Source: Hydnum rufescens UP504 (Eukaryota > Basidiomycota > Agaricomycetes > Cantharellales > Hydnaceae). Taken from it: a DNA stretch of 64,000 nt. Location of the stretch: assembly GCA_014904985.1 (NCBI GenBank), contig MU129005.1, positions 1 through 64,000 of the forward strand, given 5' to 3'. Positions 35,943-48,900 of this stretch are shown one piece after another; the first letter of the stretch is position 1; each line of letters begins with the position of its first letter. The notes below the pieces were generated by a model. That model saw only the letters and a program-made list of their open reading frames with translations. It did no database searches and was not told the DNA's origin. A program made the translations under genes and the position numbers.

Positions 35943-36971
35943 TTAAGCAATAGATAGCTACCCAGCCCAATGGATACAATTGCAATGGGGATACAATGGT
36001 CACATGAATACGATAGCGCTTAATGTCTTGCCATATAAGCATGCAACGCACCTCCCACACATTCACCCACATATAGCAGGAGAACAGGACATAGAGCCAT
36101 CTGAACCAGACGAGCTGCGATGAATGTTGCTGCATGGCCTTGAGAGCCGTCAAATAGCCGTGGGGGCCAGAAACATATATTGTGTCATTTTGCGGCCGTA
36201 AAATGCGCGCGAAGTAGTAATATAGAGGCATCATGGGACCTGAGTACTTGATCGCAAGGGGGAAGGTGGTGAGGCGAGAAGGCGGATGTGCGGGCGTTGG
36301 GCGACCAGGCGGGCAGCGCCTTTAAAGAGGGAGATGTGGTTTGGGTGGCCCGAGACGCCCATGCGATCAAATGTGAGGATCTGGGGGAATATTGAGCGCG
36401 TACAAGGTCATTTACACAGGACATCAAACTTACTGTATGAGCCTCGTGATGGGCCAGAAATGCTCCCACAGCTTCGGCGACTACGATCGGATCCCATTCG
36501 AGATTGATATCGTCGCGAAGAGAACTGGGGACCCACATGATCATTCTAGATTCGTGTAAAGGAAACATCTATTATATGGCATTGGGCTCTTACGGGTGGT
36601 CAAGGATATGGACGGCCTGGACGCCAAGCTTGCCATAACTTGCATATAGTTCTTGTTCCCGCACAGATCCGCGGCCATCAAAATCACCTGCTTTCCCGCG
36701 CTGAATTAGGCACGCTTGGGATACACAAAGGTGTGTTTGACAGACCATTTGACAGACAAAGCGCAATGAGTTCATATCCCTGATCAAGCAAGGCGCGTAT
36801 AGTGGGCGCGAAGAACATGCATTCGTCGTCTGGATGCGCTGTCAAGATCAGAACCGGCCCCAAGTCACGAGGTATTTCCGTAGCGGGCGCCTGTGGCTTC
36901 AGTCCTATCGTCAACAGGAGGAGGACTGCAGAGGCAGATAAAAACGTTCGTAGCCGTGAAAAGCGAGCCAT
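35943..36971 (-). CDS. GPI12: N-acetylglucosaminyl-phosphatidylinositol de-N-acetylase (PIG-L)
   Basis: Catalyses step two of GPI-anchor synthesis at the ER: removal of the acetyl group from GlcNAc-PI. Five exons (36746-36971, 36594-36687, 36434-36545, 36057-36380, 35943-35957) join in phase to 256 aa. The protein has an N-terminal membrane helix (FLSASAVLLLLTIGL), then the zinc-binding motif LILTAHPDDECMFFAPTI, LCLSNGDFDGRG...REQELYASYGKLG, a W-rich middle, ILTFDRMGVSGHPNHISLFK with the second metal/catalytic motif HPNH, and a C-terminal LYVLFSCYMWVN, close to the conserved SRYM-like ending. Length and motif order match PIG-L/Gpi12. The tiny last exon (LSIA and stop) is the least certain part. 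Confidence 0.92.
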
Positions 36972-38948
36972 CGTCCAAAACCGGAAGCAAATTAGGGGGG
37001 TGTGGCTGGGAGGTCATTTGCTGCGCTGGCGTTGCGCCCATTTCTCGGGGACGCCACCCAGTGGCTATTCGGACGCCTTGGGCACGTTCTTGAATGATTC
37101 CTCGAATATTCTCCGTATGGACATGTCGCTATCTGCGGCTGGCTATAATAAAACTAAATGTGCATCTCCCAAAAGACCATTTGGAGAGATCGCTCAGGCT
37201 TATCCGACGTCTGCGCAGTCAACACTACATGTACTCGAATTAGGACGAGATAAACGCGTTTGGTGCGTCGCGTAAAGGGTCAATTCTGTCTGTAGCGAGG
37301 AAATACAAACGGCAGAGGACGAGAGGCAAGGGATGCGTGATATCGATACCCTTGCGGCGTCACTCGTCATTTGAGATTTCTAAAAAGCCACTTATTGTGA
37401 ACTAGGTTCAAGGGTCGCAGGTGGCCTGAATTAACCATCAGGCCCATCTCGGGATCGGGACCGACGAGCGCCCCTCCACGCCACGGTCGCCCTTGGGGAC
37501 GGGGGGGAGGGGTAAATCCCATTACCCAAGGTGGCAGAATAGGGTGTCTCTCTCTCGGTCTCGCATTTGATTCCTCTTAATCTGATATGCGCTTTGGCCT
37601 GTTCGGCGAGCTCATTACTTTGAAATGGATCTACCATATGAGCCTCGTATCTCGGTAGCACATATGGTGTTTACCCACGCTCCTTCCCAGCTCGTCGTGA
37701 TGGCTGAAATCCCCCTTTGTGATCGGATTAGGCACTCGCTATCGAGCTGCGGGATCCGGTGTAAAATATTAGGCTGTATCTAGTTGGTTTTTATGCAATC
37801 GTTAGGTTTCCCGTCATATCGATTCAAAGGACCTGCGGTGTAAGAGGGCCCGATTCCTGCTCGGTTCGGATGATGGGTACTACAAGTAGAAAGCCAAGAT
37901 TAGGGAATGATGTTAAGCGGAGCAATGATGCCCAACAGAACTAGAGAATGTGATTGCCGAGAGCCTAACCGATACACACGGTAGTGCATCGAGGGTCGAG
38001 GAGAAGCGAGTGCAGGCGTGCGCCAACGACGACAGTCGAGGATGGGCAAGGGCGTGAAATTCGGGCTCATATTCCTGGGAAAGGGTGTGGTGATAAGGCG
38101 CCTGAGGTGGCCTCGGGTAGTGCCGAATAGGTCGACGAATTATGAGCCGAAGAGAGTGGGACTAGTTTAGTGCTCTGCACCTTATCTATGAGGAGACGGC
38201 CCTGAAGTCAAGCTGATTACGCTTCTTTCGCTGATCTGAGTGTCAATACCCTGATCTACAAAGCCACCCCCCAAAATTGAGCATTTTGTACCCAATTTTC
38301 TCGTTTATCGAGTATTGCATGGGAATGTCCCATGGGCCGTACTGCCACCTCGTACGCCCTCGTAGCCCCCTTGCGGCTCCCGCGCCCGGGGCCTGCATTC
38401 ACGCACGCGCTTGGGCGAGGTGGCATGGTATGTGGATCACGCTGGACTGAGTCACATTTGGGGGTTAGAGATCCTATCTCCCGCACTATTATACAATACG
38501 TAAGTAGACGTGCCCTCTCAGGATTAAGGACCGGCCTAAGGGGTGACTGATTTGGTTCCGGAACGTAACAAGCAGAGCAAGATCTGATTCACTTTTTTAG
38601 GTCCACTTCAGATTATCTCACTGTTCCGGTCTCCCCAAGTCCTCCCCCCCGAAGAGTGGGAACACGCCCAAACAACACTGACGGTGCGTGCCCCCCCTCT
38701 CTCCCGTGCGATGGCAATCATCACGGACAATGAACCTTTTTTTTGACGCCCAGCGAGGAAGAAAACTTGACCACGTTTTGAGATCGAGTTGAAATTAGGG
38801 CTTAATGAATTAGGGCCAGGATTACGGGACAGCTACCTAGAAACGGCCTTGGAGCACATATAAGTCTCTAGACCCTATCAGCCTTTTCCCCCACTTTTCG
38901 TCTGCTCGCTCCCAGCCGCCTGCCGACTCTCGCGCGACACATCCACCA
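36972..38948. other. divergent intergenic region
   Basis: Nearly 2 kb between the PIG-L start and the WOPR gene start. No frame has a recognisable motif. Long upstream regions are common for developmental regulators, so this may be the control region of the WOPR gene. A pyrimidine-rich tract (about 38885-38945) precedes its ATG. Confidence 0.5.
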
Positions 38949-40340
38949 ATGGAGACCTCTGCTCAAAACCCCACCCACCCCAACCTTCGCGTCACCACAT
39001 CCGCCGACGCCCGCGACATCTTATACCTAGTTGAATGCGGTTGGCTGCACCCTGTCAAGAGGCGCCCAGACGACGCCGAGAAAGCTCGCATCGGACACGG
39101 ATCCGTATTCGTTTGGCTCGACGGAGCCAAGGGCGAAACCGGTCTCGAGGTCAGCGAACCGTCTCCGATCCCATGGTCTATCTCACGATGCTTTTCCCCT
39201 CCTCACAGCGTTGGACAGATGGTCGCCAGTGGGCTGGCTCTAGAAGTCGCGATGTGAGCCCACTATTCTCTCATGCTTCCACATGCCGCTCATCCCAACG
39301 CGAACAGGACTTCCTCATATATGAAGAGAAGGAAGGAAACCCCGTCTCACCAAGAGTACCTATACCGCTCGCCGTAATACCACTGACGATGACGGGAGCT
39401 TGTGGCATCTAAGTAAGAGACATCGTCCCCTGCGAACCCTCTCTTCTCTGGCTCACAGATCGGCGCCACAGTTGCGTATTATTATTCCTCCCAGGTCGAA
39501 ACGCTCAACACCGTGTTGAGTATACCCGAATTCGCCGAGTGCGTGTCCTCCATGGCCCACGGCTACTTCGTCTCCAGCCGTAAAGATAAAAGTCGTAAAG
39601 TAAAGGAAATACCCCCACCCGTGAAGACCGTCCCCTATTCCATCAAATACGGCCTCAATTCTCCGACTTCGCCAATGTCTGCGCCCCCTATCATCCAAGT
39701 CCACCAAGCCCATGCCTCTCGTTCTCCGACAATCCCTACCTCTCCTAATCATAATGTGCTAACGGAACCTCACTATACCCCTCCCTTCCAGCACAGTGGC
39801 AAGCTCACTCGCACACCTGTGACCCGTCCTCAGCTCTCGGTGTCCGTTCTCAGCCCAAAGGGTCGACACCAAGATCAGGGTCGACCTCCCTGGTTTTCCG
39901 GTAATGACCCTGTACGCGCTGACGACTCGAGACCCGCCCCACCAAAAATATATGCGAAAGTCTTTGCTCATGACTATCACCATCTTCCCGGACCCGAGGA
40001 TGTGATCAGGGATGGTGGTGGGGTGCACGGCTGTTATAGTAGCCCATCGCCCTCATCGCCTGGCGGCCTCTCCCCCGTTTCGTCGGACTATTCTCCCTTC
40101 GGGGGGTCGGACGAACTGGTGATGATTCCGTTGGGTGGCCGCATCCCTCGGGACGTGAAGAGACCTCATGCTCACCGCGAGATGTTCTCTGTGCGCCATG
40201 AATCCCTGACGTTGCCCACGATCGCTGACATGGATCTCGGAAGTCTCGCTCACGACTTTGCCTATTTGGGCCCTGGCAGGCTCCCGGAGGATGAAAAGGC
40301 GTTGCAGAAGCTCTCCGGTTCCTGGCCCAGCTGTTTCTAA
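38949..40340 (+). CDS. Gti1/Pac2 family (WOPR) transcription regulator
   Basis: WOPR proteins bind DNA and control morphology, dimorphism and virulence-type programmes in fungi. Exon 1 (38949-39149) encodes VTTSADARDILYLVECGWLH, VKRRPDDAEKARIGHGSVFV and then WLDGAKGETGLE. Exon 2 (39209-39253) gives RWTDGRQWAGSRSRD, the WOPRa signature. Exon 3 starts DFLIYEEKEG. After a frame change it continues KSTYTARRNTTDDDGSLWHL and splices (donor CTAA|GTAAG, acceptor GCCACAG) into AYYYSSQVETLNTVLSIPEF, the WOPRb part. The C terminus is Pro/Ser-rich with a few conserved patches (RHESLTLPTIADMDLGSLAH). The frame change lies in the CCCC run near 39341-39344, where one extra C restores the frame. That points to a sequence error, since both sides are conserved. 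Confidence 0.85.
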
Positions 40341-40415
40341 TCGCGCTCCATTCGCATTTCGTCCCGTATATAATCTCGCTTTGTTTTTTTTTTTTCTCAT
40401 TCTTCGTTTGCTCTC

Positions 40416-40450
40416 CCGTCCTCGTCCTCGTCCTCGCCCTCGTCCTCGCT
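40416..40450. repeat. CGTCCT hexamer tandem repeat
   Basis: About six head-to-tail copies of CGTCCT with one CGCCCT variant, just downstream of the WOPR stop codon. Short tandem repeat, likely length-polymorphic. Confidence 0.75.
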
Positions 40451-40976
40451 TTTCTTTTATGTTTTGTCTTTGTCTCTTGGCTGATCCTCACGGGCCGTCA
40501 AGGGTCTCTGCGTAATACCCGCTGCTCGCGCTCCGTCCTCCCCCATCTGATCGTCGTCCCAATGTGGCCCGACACGATGCGAGGGGTTTTTCTTTTTTCT
40601 CGCGTACTATAAATTTCGTCCCTCCTCTTTCCGCGGCCATTTTCATGTTACTCGCTCGGAACGAACGATCCCTTCCCCCCTCCCCAATCCCTCTGTATCA
40701 TCATCCCATCGCGTCTCACATCCACTTTGTTCCATACTGTCGCATACACCATGTTCGCCTCCAATTATACACGTCGTCGCTCTGTCGGTCCTTGTACATC
40801 AAAAATTCATATGAATGGTTCTATTACAGTACTTGGAGCACAGTAGATGAAATTGTCAAAGCGGAAGGACCGGTAAAGAAGAAGAAGAAAATTGAAAAAC
40901 AAAAAAAAAGGCACGCCCTCCGATCCGATCCCTGCCCTGCCCTGCACTGCACTGCCCTGATCTAATGATCTGTGGT

Positions 40977-41057
40977 CATGAGGGAAGAGAATTCGAAGGG
41001 AAGGAAGAAGGGAAAGGAAGGGAAGGGAAGGGAAAGGAAGGAGGAACGAAGAAGGTG
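40977..41057. repeat. polypurine GGGAA-type tract
   Basis: About 80 nearly pure purine bases on the plus strand, with repeated GGAAG/GGGAA units (interrupted only by a few pyrimidines near the ends). It is a mirror-like polypurine tract of the type that can form triplex DNA. Confidence 0.7.
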
Positions 41058-42691
41058 GGGGGTGGAGGCTATACTGTATACTGTAAAATAAATATCACTA
41101 TATCTCCTCGTGCCTCGATCTTGCTTGCTTGGGGGGGGGGCGCGGGGGGCGGTGTGGCGCAGAACAGAACGAAAATGCAAATTCATAAATGAAATGGAAT
41201 TTACTAGTTACGAAGGGAAGGGGCTCCTTTTTTTTTTTCTCCGTCTAAAACAGCCCCACTACTGTATAGCTAGCCAATTCGTCCTCTTAAACACTGTGAG
41301 GGATTAGGGCGCCCACGAAAGGGAGGAAGAGGGAGAGGAACACGACGAGGAGGAAAAGAGAGATGAGAAATGATATTAGCTTGTTTCTCGAGGAGCTCCT
41401 TTTTGCGCCGCCCACCAGCCACCGCACCAGCCGCCAAAGCCAAGAAGGCGTGGTACGAATATATATATATATGTATACAGCCACGCACAATTCGCACCGC
41501 ATAGGTTAGGGGCGGATGAATGATAGAGATTTGCCCATAAATGCGCAGCAATCAATAGGCAATTTTGCGCAATGAAGATCACCGCATGTGAGCGAAAGAG
41601 CGGGTGAGTGACAGTTCAAATGAGTTTGTTTATGTACTGTGTAGTTGAGTTGAAAAGTGGAGCTCGGAATCATTCGCGACGATCTCTCGAAAATCTGCAG
41701 CTCTTATACAGTTCGTGCCGTAAAAGAATGGAAGGGGGGGATCCACAGCGTGAGCACGTGTGTATGTAAAAAATAAGTTACAATAACAGCTCCACAATGG
41801 CCTAGACCACACGTACGCCAGCGAAAAAAAAAAAAAAAGAAGACCCTTGGAGCCTATCTATATGAGCCGGTTAACGTCTAGCTCCGCGGAGCAAAACTTT
41901 CGGCGATCTCGACTAACATGACTGTACAGCAACCATATTCGACTCCGAGTCCCCGAATGAGGGCCACATGGAAGAAAGAAAAAAAAAAAGAAGAAAGGAA
42001 CAAACGACCACAAAGGTGGGTCCCCCCCTCCCCCTCCAGCTAGCCAGCTAAACTATCCGCAGTAATCATTTGGAATTACTATATTAGCCCATTCCCTTTG
42101 TGGCCTGGAAATAGGGGCCCCACACTATGCGCCCCCGATATAGAGAGCCATGAGAAAAAAACAAAAAATGGGGGAAAAAGGGCATCTAATACAAATACGA
42201 ATACGCAAATAATATGTCCCCCTCCTGCCTCCCCCCCTCTGCCTTCTCCCCCCCTTCGATCCTTTCTTTCTTTCTTCCTTCCTTCGTTCACCTCGCAGAG
42301 AGAATAAGGAATTAGATACAGAAAAATTTCACGCACCCGATTTAGCTCAATACCGTTTGTAATCCAAGCGGAACCCATGCCCCGCTCAAAGGAAAAGCAT
42401 TAGCCTATACCCAACTGAATATATTTTTGACACCCTTTGTGAAAGGACCCTAATGTGTGAATGAAACTAAAAACCGTCGGGACACTCGAACACATCCAAG
42501 TACAAGCACAGCAGTACTCTACCCCGTCGCGTCCCACAGGGGCGACCCCAGACAAATACCACGCGAGCCGAGGGACTGCCAAGGGGCTAAATCAAGCTGC
42601 CGCCGCTGAAAAAAAAACATCAATTAAATTAGAATTAGATCTATATCATAAAGACGTTGGGTGGGATCTGTAATTCGATCGTACTACCTAC

Positions 42692-45600
42692 CTACTGGTG
42701 CTTACATCGGTCCTGCAAAAGGTCTACCAATCGGTCCCTGGCCTCATCAGTCTGCACGGACCGGTCGAAAGCAGAAGACGCTAGAACCCGCAGCAATGCA
42801 AGTCGGAGCGCCGCTTCCACTTCGCCACCCACTCGGATATTAACATAATCAGTTGGCCCTGCCAAGCCAAGCATTGTCGCGGGCGAAGACGAGGACGTCT
42901 CTGCAAATAATGTCGAATTCTCAGAAAACGCAGGGGACCCCGGCGGCGGAGACGAGATGTGTCGGTAGAGCGCGATCGCATCCAAGAACGATTTCGCATC
43001 ACTCAGCAAATTATCCCTCCCTCCACCATCTACGTCAGCCGTCACGACAGCTACGTCAGCCACCTGTACATCAGCAGATACTTCCTCCCAGAGATTCGTG
43101 AGTGCTTGTACGGGCCTCGTCAGCCCCCTCCCCAGCGCTACGGCTTCAGACAGCTCCGCCTTGTCTATCGCGTCCGTCGCTTCCCCCTCGCGTGATTGGA
43201 CGATAGGGTCTTCTTCTGCCACATCATCGGCCGAGGGAGAATCCCCCAAGGTCGACTTGAGGAACAATTCGCGAGCCGCATTCCGGAGCTGTTCGCACAC
43301 AAACCCAGCAGCAATGAGTCCCAGAGGCGTGATGCGCTCATCTATCGTATCCTTCTTATCCTGCATCTGCATCGGAAGAATCTCGACTCCGGCTCGATAC
43401 AATTCCACCGCCTCTTCCACCGGCCGATCAAATAGAATTCGTTCATGCTTTGAAAGGTTGCGATTCTGACCGATACCCCATGCTCTCGCCGACACCAGGC
43501 AGACAATGGGATAACAGATCAGCGCCAACGTTGCCAATTCGGACGGTGAGGGGGAGACGAGGCAAGAAATGAGTCGCGCTGATGTGTACACTCTCCGCGT
43601 GATAGACATGGAGCCCTCTAATACCACACATCAGTACGTATATAAACCTGTGATAAGACTCTCAATGCACCTTCGAGAAGCTCCATCTCTGCGAGCCGCA
43701 CCCACGCCTGCCGAGTGGCCCTGTCATTGTTACGTTTCACACCAGGTTTCTGCACCATGGAAAGCAACGAAGACCAGCAGGCACCGAGCACAGCAGACAT
43801 CGTGCTTTGTATGTCAACCTTGTCACATCCAAGGGCATGCCGCAGATCATCCCGACTCCCAGAGGCAGTCACCGAAGCCAAGTCTGAAGATGTAGGCGAT
43901 ACCGCAGGTCGCCCGTGCCGGAAGAACAAGGGGATCGAGGGAAAAATAGAAACGATGACAGAGAGGAACAAAGCTACGGAGATCCCAGTGTGGACATAAC
44001 TCACACACTCCTTCCACGACATCCCCAATACCGAAGGACTAGTGGCTACGTATTGAACGGCAGGAGTGAGAGAGGATCGTAGAGTTGAGGGCCGTGAGAA
44101 CAGTCCCGACATGCGAATGTTGGCAGGGAAGGCGACGTGGATTCCGTGCCAAGGAACGGATTAAGGAAGGAAAATAGAATAAAAATACCGAGGAGATACT
44201 GCCCGCCTTCGTGTGACGGCACAGGTGCTTCGTGCGGAGGATAGGATATGTGGGATGTGCCACATAGGAGTGTGATACATCTGTTGGTTCTACAGCCCGG
44301 GCTTCCGAGGGCTGCACCTTGCGAGGTCTCCCACGCTTACGCTTAAGCTCTCCGGGGGCGGCTGGTGTTGATGAAGCAGGCGGAGCAGTCGAAGCAGGAA
44401 CAGAAGGAACCGTAGGCTTGGCAGCCACCTCTTTCTTCGCCGCAGGGGTGGCTTTGGCCTTCTTTTTCGGTTTTTCGTCCTCGTCATCACTCCCTTCTTC
44501 ATCATCACTGTCACCGTCACTCCCGACTTGGTCCTGTTCTGTGTTGCCGTTACGTTCTACCCACTCACGCTCCCATTGAACGAGGAGCTCGGGGCCACCG
44601 ACAAGGCCAGAGACAAGCGCTTTGACGCCCTCTAATTCACGCGGAGGTGCAATTCACGACGCTTCAGGACTCTGAACCAAGCAGCTAATTAAGATATATT
44701 CTTCCTGCTCGAGCCTCAAAATGGCGTACCGAATATATTCTGATGCCTTGCCGAGGACGGTCCCCTTGCTGGCCTTGCGTGCCGCCTTGACGCCATCAAC
44801 GTACCCCTTGTCATCCGCCTTTTCGTCTGGGAATTTGGTCTTTTCGAGTACGCGAAGGGCAGGAATAGCATGCCTGAGGGCAATGAATCGGGCATTAAGA
44901 TTCGTTCGATATCGTCGCTCGATGGTCGTGTGCGCGGTCTTTGGGCGCGACACACCCAATCCTGACTCAGAAGCAGCCTCTGGGATAGGGGATGAAGTTG
45001 AGGGGCTCGGTACGGAGGGGGCTTCAGTTCGGACTTGTGGGAAAGGGGGCGGCGGTGCAAAAGGAACAGTGGATTTCGGCACTACACCGTGCATAACAGA
45101 CGTAGTATATGGGGAATAATTGGTCGTCGTCCGAGTCTGCTGGATGGCGTACTGGACACCAGCGAGCTCACGCGCCCTGCGGCCAATAGATTCTACATCA
45201 AGCCCAGGATTTGGGGTCGCAGAGAGCATGGGTGTAGACGTCGGAGGCTCGACAATCTGAGGTACGGAATACAGCGACGGGGTCACGGCAGGTACACCGT
45301 TTTCGTAATCGAACATGGAAAGTTCATCCCCAGTGAAATGGGGAATATTGGACCCATCGAATGCAGGATTCGCGAATATATCATCAGCGCCAAGATTCCC
45401 GAGCACGAGCGAGCCAGGATCTACAACGCCGTCACTCATGAGAGAATCACCAGCCCACTTCCAAGAATCAGATGAGCTCTGGCTTGTATCAGGCCATGAG
45501 GTAGAGTGCCAATCACTAGGAGGACTCCCAGAACGGCTTCCCTGAGACTGAGACTCTGAAGAGGAGGAAGACATATCTGGGTTGTTCGCGAGAGACAGAA

Positions 45601-45790
45601 AATAAGAGAGGTCAAAATTTGGGCGCAGTTCCGGCTCTGCCTTGGGCGAAATAGAGCCTAGGGAAGAGCCCGAAGAACCTTCCACACTTGGCGATGCAGA
45701 ATAATCCTCGTCATCCATGGAGTCGCTAGAGTCGTGCACGTCCCGCACTTTGAAGGGATCAAAAGCGAGGGGGGTGATAATGTCTTCCAT
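42692..45790 (-). CDS. SRE1: sterol regulatory element-binding protein (SREBP)
   Basis: Membrane-bound transcription factor released by proteolysis when sterol or oxygen is low. The N terminus is an acidic/Ser-rich activation region (MEDIITPLAFDPFKVRDVHD). It is followed by the bHLH: TTIERRYRTNLNARFIALRH with the SREBP-specific Tyr, then AIPALRVLEKTKF and VLGKASEYIR, spliced to VLKRRELHLR. Next are ELEGVKALVSGLVGG, an acidic and Lys-rich linker with an AT-hook-like KRKRGRPRKV, a first membrane helix (YLLGIFILFSFLNPFL), a loop, a second helix (TGISVALFLSVIVSIFPSIP), and a long C-terminal domain of the fungal SREBP type. Two frame breaks are apparent: CTCCGCGTGAATTAG at about 44640 (one C short of Leu-Arg-Arg-Glu) and one near 44130 after the first helix. 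An in-frame upstream ATG at 45904 is an alternative start. Confidence 0.85.
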
Positions 45791-45944
45791 GATATAGATG
45801 ATCAGTATTCTGCGCCCGGAAATCTTGCAAGCGGACGCACGGTTTATAGTCGTTCGATCCCTCAATGGTACGATTTGTGGCGCCGGATACAAAGGCGCGG
45901 CCATCGCCGACAACTCAACCGCTTCCCAATACAGTAATACACCT

Positions 45945-48900
45945 TCATTTATCCAGAGTTAGTGGTGGTACAGGAAGTAACTCTGTCAAGTCTGCTCTGG
46001 ATAAAGTAGCTGGTGACAGCGTGCCCTTCGGAGTCTTGGCGGAGGGGCTATTCAGTGAGCGCCGCTGCTCGTTTACTTGCCGAATCCTCGCCCGCTCCCC
46101 ATCCGCACGTAGGTGTTCCACCATGACCGTGAGACTCTGCACATCTTCCTTCAACTCTAAATTCTCGGCTTCAAGTTTGGTTATCCTATCAGTCTCCTCA
46201 GGGCTGGACGGCTGCTGAGGTCGAAGAGGGCTTGCGCTTACAGAAATAGGCCGGTAGCGGGGGGATGGGGTTTTGTTGATGGATGACCTAGGACTTCGAA
46301 CTGGCGCCGTTGCTAATCGTTGGTTGAGACGCTGAATCTCTGCAGCGCGTTCCCTGCGCGAGAAGGGTTTGATGGTGGGGTCACAACCATACTGTGGAAC
46401 GATACTCACTGTACGATCCTTTGCAACTCCTGGTTCGCATGTTCGAGGCTGCCAAGGAGTAGCTTGTCATTAACAATCTGCCGACGTGCTTCCTCCAATG
46501 CCTTTCTGTCCGACTTCAGGGCTTTGATCTCCTCCGAGTCATCCCTGACATCATGATTTAGATGGAGTAAACATTGCAGACCTCAAGTTATCTTATACCC
46601 ACATGGAAGCTCGCTTGCTGAGTTGTTCAATCTGACGTTCGTATTCAGCTATCTGGGCAACCTTTGGTTCAAGGAAATGCATCCGATTCGAGAGCTCGGC
46701 GACCCTAGAGACAGGGTTAGCGGGGCAGAGTCGTACCCAAGTACCTTATCGCTTACTTCGTCTGAGCTTCTGCAAGTAGGGCCTGCTGAGCCTTCAGCAT
46801 TCCCTGCATAGTCGTGTTAGCAGAAGATATCGGGGATGGGATGAGAATCATCCTACGAACCATTGTATCCTTGACTTCACCCCGTAAACTGAGGGCCTCC
46901 AGAGTCCAGCTCGCCTTCTCCTTCCGAAAGCTCGCAATCCGACTTTGCAATTGATCTACCCAAATCATCATCTCCTTCCGCGACTTCTCAGCAAGCTCCT
47001 TCAGATCGTTGATTTCCTTCTCCGCCGCTTTGATGCGACTTTTATACTCGCGCAGACGATTGTGCTACACCATTCCCCAGGGAGTGAATATATCATGAAA
47101 CAGGATCGTTTGATTGTATATAGGATAAACTCACCAGTCCCTGCCGCTCAAACTCTTCACCTGCGATCAAGATGCGGTATTGATGCGAGCCCTCAACATG
47201 GTGCTTCAGCTGATTCTTCATCCAGCGTGCGAAATGGTACAGGTCTCGAAGCTGAGCACTCTCGCGCTGCAAAATCCGAATAGTCTCCTCCGCTGCGCGA
47301 TTCGTCGACGTGGACTCCTCTCGTAAGCCCCGGGAATCCTGAGAATTAGCCCTAGGCGAGGGCGGGGCTGATATTTCGGGAAGGGGGAGGGTGGAGAGAG
47401 AAAGGGGAGAGGGATGTGATTGTACATTTGATTGCAAGCCCGGCGTGCGAGCAGAGCGTTCTGATGAATACTCGTCCGACAGCGATCCAGAGAAGAGTAC
47501 CGATGTCTGCCCTTCTTCGAGCCGCTGCTGGGGCGAGGAATTTTTGTCCTCCAATACAGAGGAATTGTGGAAAACATCCACAGGATACAGACGATCACGC
47601 ACCCGCGCACGAGGTGTGCTTCTGATACTCTCGCGATTAGATTCCCCTGCTGGGGGAGGGAAAAGTCCATCTCGGCTCAGTGAATTGTGAACGATTTCAT
47701 CTGTGTCAAGATCGCGATAGGAATTATCAAGACGCGTGCATTCCGCCACCACACGAGCGACATCATCTGTATGGCTGCGAGCAGTTGTCCATGATTGAGG
47801 GTCCGTCAACTCCGATTTCGCGTCACGATACATAATACAGGGATGACATGCATGATTCTGCAAAATAGGCTATGAATGTGGGATAAGTGACACGGTAGGC
47901 AACAAGAGTCCATCTTAAACTTACCAAACTTCTCGAGCGCACCTCGTCCACGTCCACAATTTCTGCCCATGGAACCGTAAATGGGCTTCGAAAATTACAG
48001 TCATCAAGATGGATGATAGGCCTGGAGGTGTTTAAATGGTCAACCGCGCATTTTGGATCGCAAAGGTGTGCACGAACCTTTGTAGAAAAGCGATGGTATT
48101 ACAGGGGAATAAACCATACATGAAAGTAAAATACAGTGATGCGTCAATGATTGTGCTGTCATCCGCGGGGCCTTTGTCTAGAGCACAAGGGATCAGGCTT
48201 CTCCAGGCTGCGTCCATAAACAGGTCTCATTTACCCATACGGATCCAATCAAGCTCCGGCCGGACCATGAGGGCATTGTAGTCAACACCATGGCCCGTGC
48301 CGGCTATGTCGTTGTCATTCCTCTCCAAGAATACGGCCCTCATTACAGGCTGGGGGCTGGAGCCATTATAACCCCGTGCTTCCAAATCATCGTCAGGGTC
48401 CTCAAAGTCTGCCAACGGTGACCGCGACTTCCAGCACAGAGCTCGGGCAAGAATGGCTAACAAGTCTGGAAGGATTTCTCGCAGTTTTTCCGGGGTTCTT
48501 ACAGCCATATGTGGCAGTAGCATGAGTAACGCGATGATTTGTTTGCCAAAAAGGGCAGCGGAACTGTCGACAAGAAGGGATGTGATGAAAGTATCGAGAA
48601 AGGGACTTTGGACAAGTTCGACAATCGGCGGGGGCTTAATCTTCCAGGAAAATATTTGGGCGAGTAGGGTGGTGATATTGAACCGGGCGGAGGGGTTGGA
48701 GAACATCGCATTCAATAAAATAAACGATTCCTGGTGACAAGCATGAGTAAACATAAAGAATTTTCACAAGGTCGCCTACATTTGGGCACGCCACGGCATC
48801 AGCGACCAGGACAGACTCCAGATTTTCTCTCCACGTCTTGCGACTTTCATTTTCGTCGGGACTCTGGGTCAGACATTCGATAGCTTCTTCCACAGATAAG

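Larger units (their letters stand above)
40341..42691. other. low-complexity intergenic region between convergent genes
   Basis: 2.35 kb between the stop codons of the WOPR gene (plus) and SREBP (minus). It is dominated by strand-skewed simple sequence: a CGTCCT-type hexamer array, a purine-only tract, G10 and T/A homopolymers, an (AT)n run (about 41459-41472), and a TTTC/TTCC tract (about 42264-42286). No convincing coding frame. It probably holds both 3' untranslated regions. Confidence 0.6.
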
